NCBI RefSeq assembly: GCF_021531255.1
Contig: NZ_JAFBIO010000019.1
Coordinates: 1 to 37,857, forward strand
DNA: 37,857 nt
From: Allofournierella massiliensis
GTDB lineage: Bacteria; Bacillota; Clostridia; Oscillospirales; Ruminococcaceae
Reading direction: 5' to 3'
The position numbers and the translations under genes are program-made. Under the pieces are notes generated by a model. It was given only the letters and a program-made list of their open reading frames with translations, did not search any database and was not told the DNA's origin. Positions within the stretch are counted from its first letter, which is position 1. The number at the start of each line of letters is the position of its first letter. Positions 37,023 through 37,857 of this stretch are shown piece by piece.

Positions 37023-37857
37023 TCAGCCGCAGGTGGTCAGGGAAGTGCCGGGGTAATAATGGGCCAGGATCCAGTCATAGCTGCGCCCCTCGATGGAAGC
37101 ATAGCCGATAGCGCCGAACTGGCTTATACCGCAGCCGTGGCCATAACCCCGGGCGGTAAATACAAAGCTGCTGCCGGTGTATTCCAGGTCAAAGGCAGCG
37201 CTGCGGATGGTGAAGGCGTAGCCGCGGCGCTCTTCCTGCAGAGAATTCAGGACGCTCTCCCGCAGGTACTTGCCGCTGTAGGTCTGGTCGCCCACCCGGA
37301 TCTTCATCACATAACCCGAGCTGTTCACCGACAAGATCTCAAACCAGTCGGCGGGATCATCGCTGTAGGCCCGCAGGTCCACACCCACCCGTTCTTTCAC
37401 CCGGTCGGCCACCACATCCTGGTTGTAGCTGGCCACCGTCTCCCAGTTGGTGGCCACCTGGGAATCATAGGGGCTTTCCACCGCCTGCAGATAGGGGCGC
37501 ACACCGCCCCACACATCCTCACTGGAGCAGGTAGCATTGTTGCAGCTGGCAAAATAGGGGGTAAAGGCCACACTGCCGTTGTAGGTAAGGATCTCGTTTG
37601 CCACCTCGGCCACGGCATTGCGCACGGTGGAGGTGGGGGTGATGCCGGCCACCGAGGGATAGCCGCCCATATTCAGGATCCAGCTGTGGGCCGCCACCGC
37701 CTGCGCTTTGTAGGCTTCTACCGGCTGGCCGCTGCCCATCTCGTTCTGCACCACCATGGCCAGGCATTCCACCAGGTCCATGGTCTGCCGCACCCCGTTC
37801 ATGGTCACGTTGATGGTCTGACCGGAACCGCCGGAGGGATTCTCCGGGGTGGGGGTG
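37023..37857 (-). CDS. SpoIID/LytB domain protein, C-terminal part (truncated by window edge)
   Basis: The last 278 codons of a longer gene that continues beyond the window. A Thr/Pro/Gly linker (TPTPENPSGGSGQ) precedes a SpoIID/LytB domain: VQNEMGSGQPVEAYKAQAVA holds the conserved Glu of the lytic transglycosylase site, YFASCNNATCSSEDVWGG is the substrate region, and GHGCGISQFGAIGYA is the family's terminal signature. SpoIID cleaves glycan strands during engulfment; LytB-type relatives act in vegetative wall turnover. The linker suggests a larger wall-associated protein rather than classical SpoIID. Confidence 0.88.
   Translation of the reverse strand, partial: TPTPENPSGGSGQTINVTMNGVRQTMDLVECLAMVVQNEMGSGQPVEAYKAQAVAAHSWILNMGGYPSVAGITPTSTVRNAVAEVANEILTYNGSVAFTPYFASCNNATCSSEDVWGGVRPYLQAVESPYDSQVATNWETVASYNQDVVADRVKERVGVDLRAYSDDPADWFEILSVNSSGYVMKIRVGDQTYSGKYLRESVLNSLQEERRGYAFTIRSAAFDLEYTGSSFVFTARGYGHGCGISQFGAIGYASIEGRSYDWILAHYYPGTSLTTCG

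Overview
The window looks like a chromosomal segment of a GC-rich, gut-type Firmicute of the Clostridia, most likely Oscillospirales/Ruminococcaceae (the Faecalibacterium, Gemmiger or Subdoligranulum neighbourhood). The evidence is a low-GC-Gram-positive style of expression signals (strong AGGAGG ribosome sites, TTGACA-N17-TATACT promoters), SpoIID, LCP and L,D-transpeptidase envelope genes, a QueT transporter, and a leader matching a class III preQ1 riboswitch, a class best known from Faecalibacterium. The genus is an inference; no rRNA or tRNA gene was seen.

Layout, left to right. 1-1100: end of an unknown gene and a DapA/NanA-family lyase. 1113-5103 (minus): a 951-residue Sel1-repeat protein and a D-lactate-type dehydrogenase, the latter divergent from a LysR regulator (5246-6079). 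6067-8231: a second LysR divergent from a two-gene chromate transporter. 8316-9871: a Cys/His-rich secreted protein, an ECF sigma factor and an RsgI-like anti-sigma factor. 9925-13264 (minus): a DMT exporter, then pdxY-trmL-degV. 13433-14532: a small membrane protein and a YkuD L,D-transpeptidase. 14712-16980 (minus): serC-serA for serine synthesis. 17295-18027: a BlaI-type repressor with two operators and a FeoB-associated-type Cys-rich protein. 18559-21061: a complete polar amino acid ABC importer. 21162-23464: a glutaredoxin-like protein with an antisense-overlapping small gene, riboswitch-controlled queT, and a HAD phosphatase. 23600-27375: secA and a membrane-anchored protein of unknown function.

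27431-31214 (minus) is a full riboflavin operon, ribD-ribE-ribBA-ribH, behind an FMN riboswitch with an intrinsic terminator. 31298-33550: an LCP family protein and a flavodoxin/ferredoxin (EFR1-type) protein. 33568-35060: a MATE efflux gene whose leader carries a 19-codon reading frame running into an intrinsic terminator, which suggests ribosome-mediated attenuation. 35085-35710 (minus): an autoregulated small HTH regulator with a frameshifted membrane partner. 35790-37020 is a compositionally different islet with an unrecognised gene and a dense multi-hairpin stretch that may be a structured RNA. 37023 to the end: C-terminal part of a SpoIID/LytB-domain protein.

Most of the window is ordinary core metabolism and transport. 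The most interesting parts are regulatory: the MATE leader, the structured stretch near 36.7-37.0 kb, the preQ1-III leader, the ECF/RsgI/Cys-His-rich cassette, the paired operators of two small repressors, and several promoter/terminator overlaps. All assignments rest on reading the sequence and on family knowledge; no search or folding program was run.
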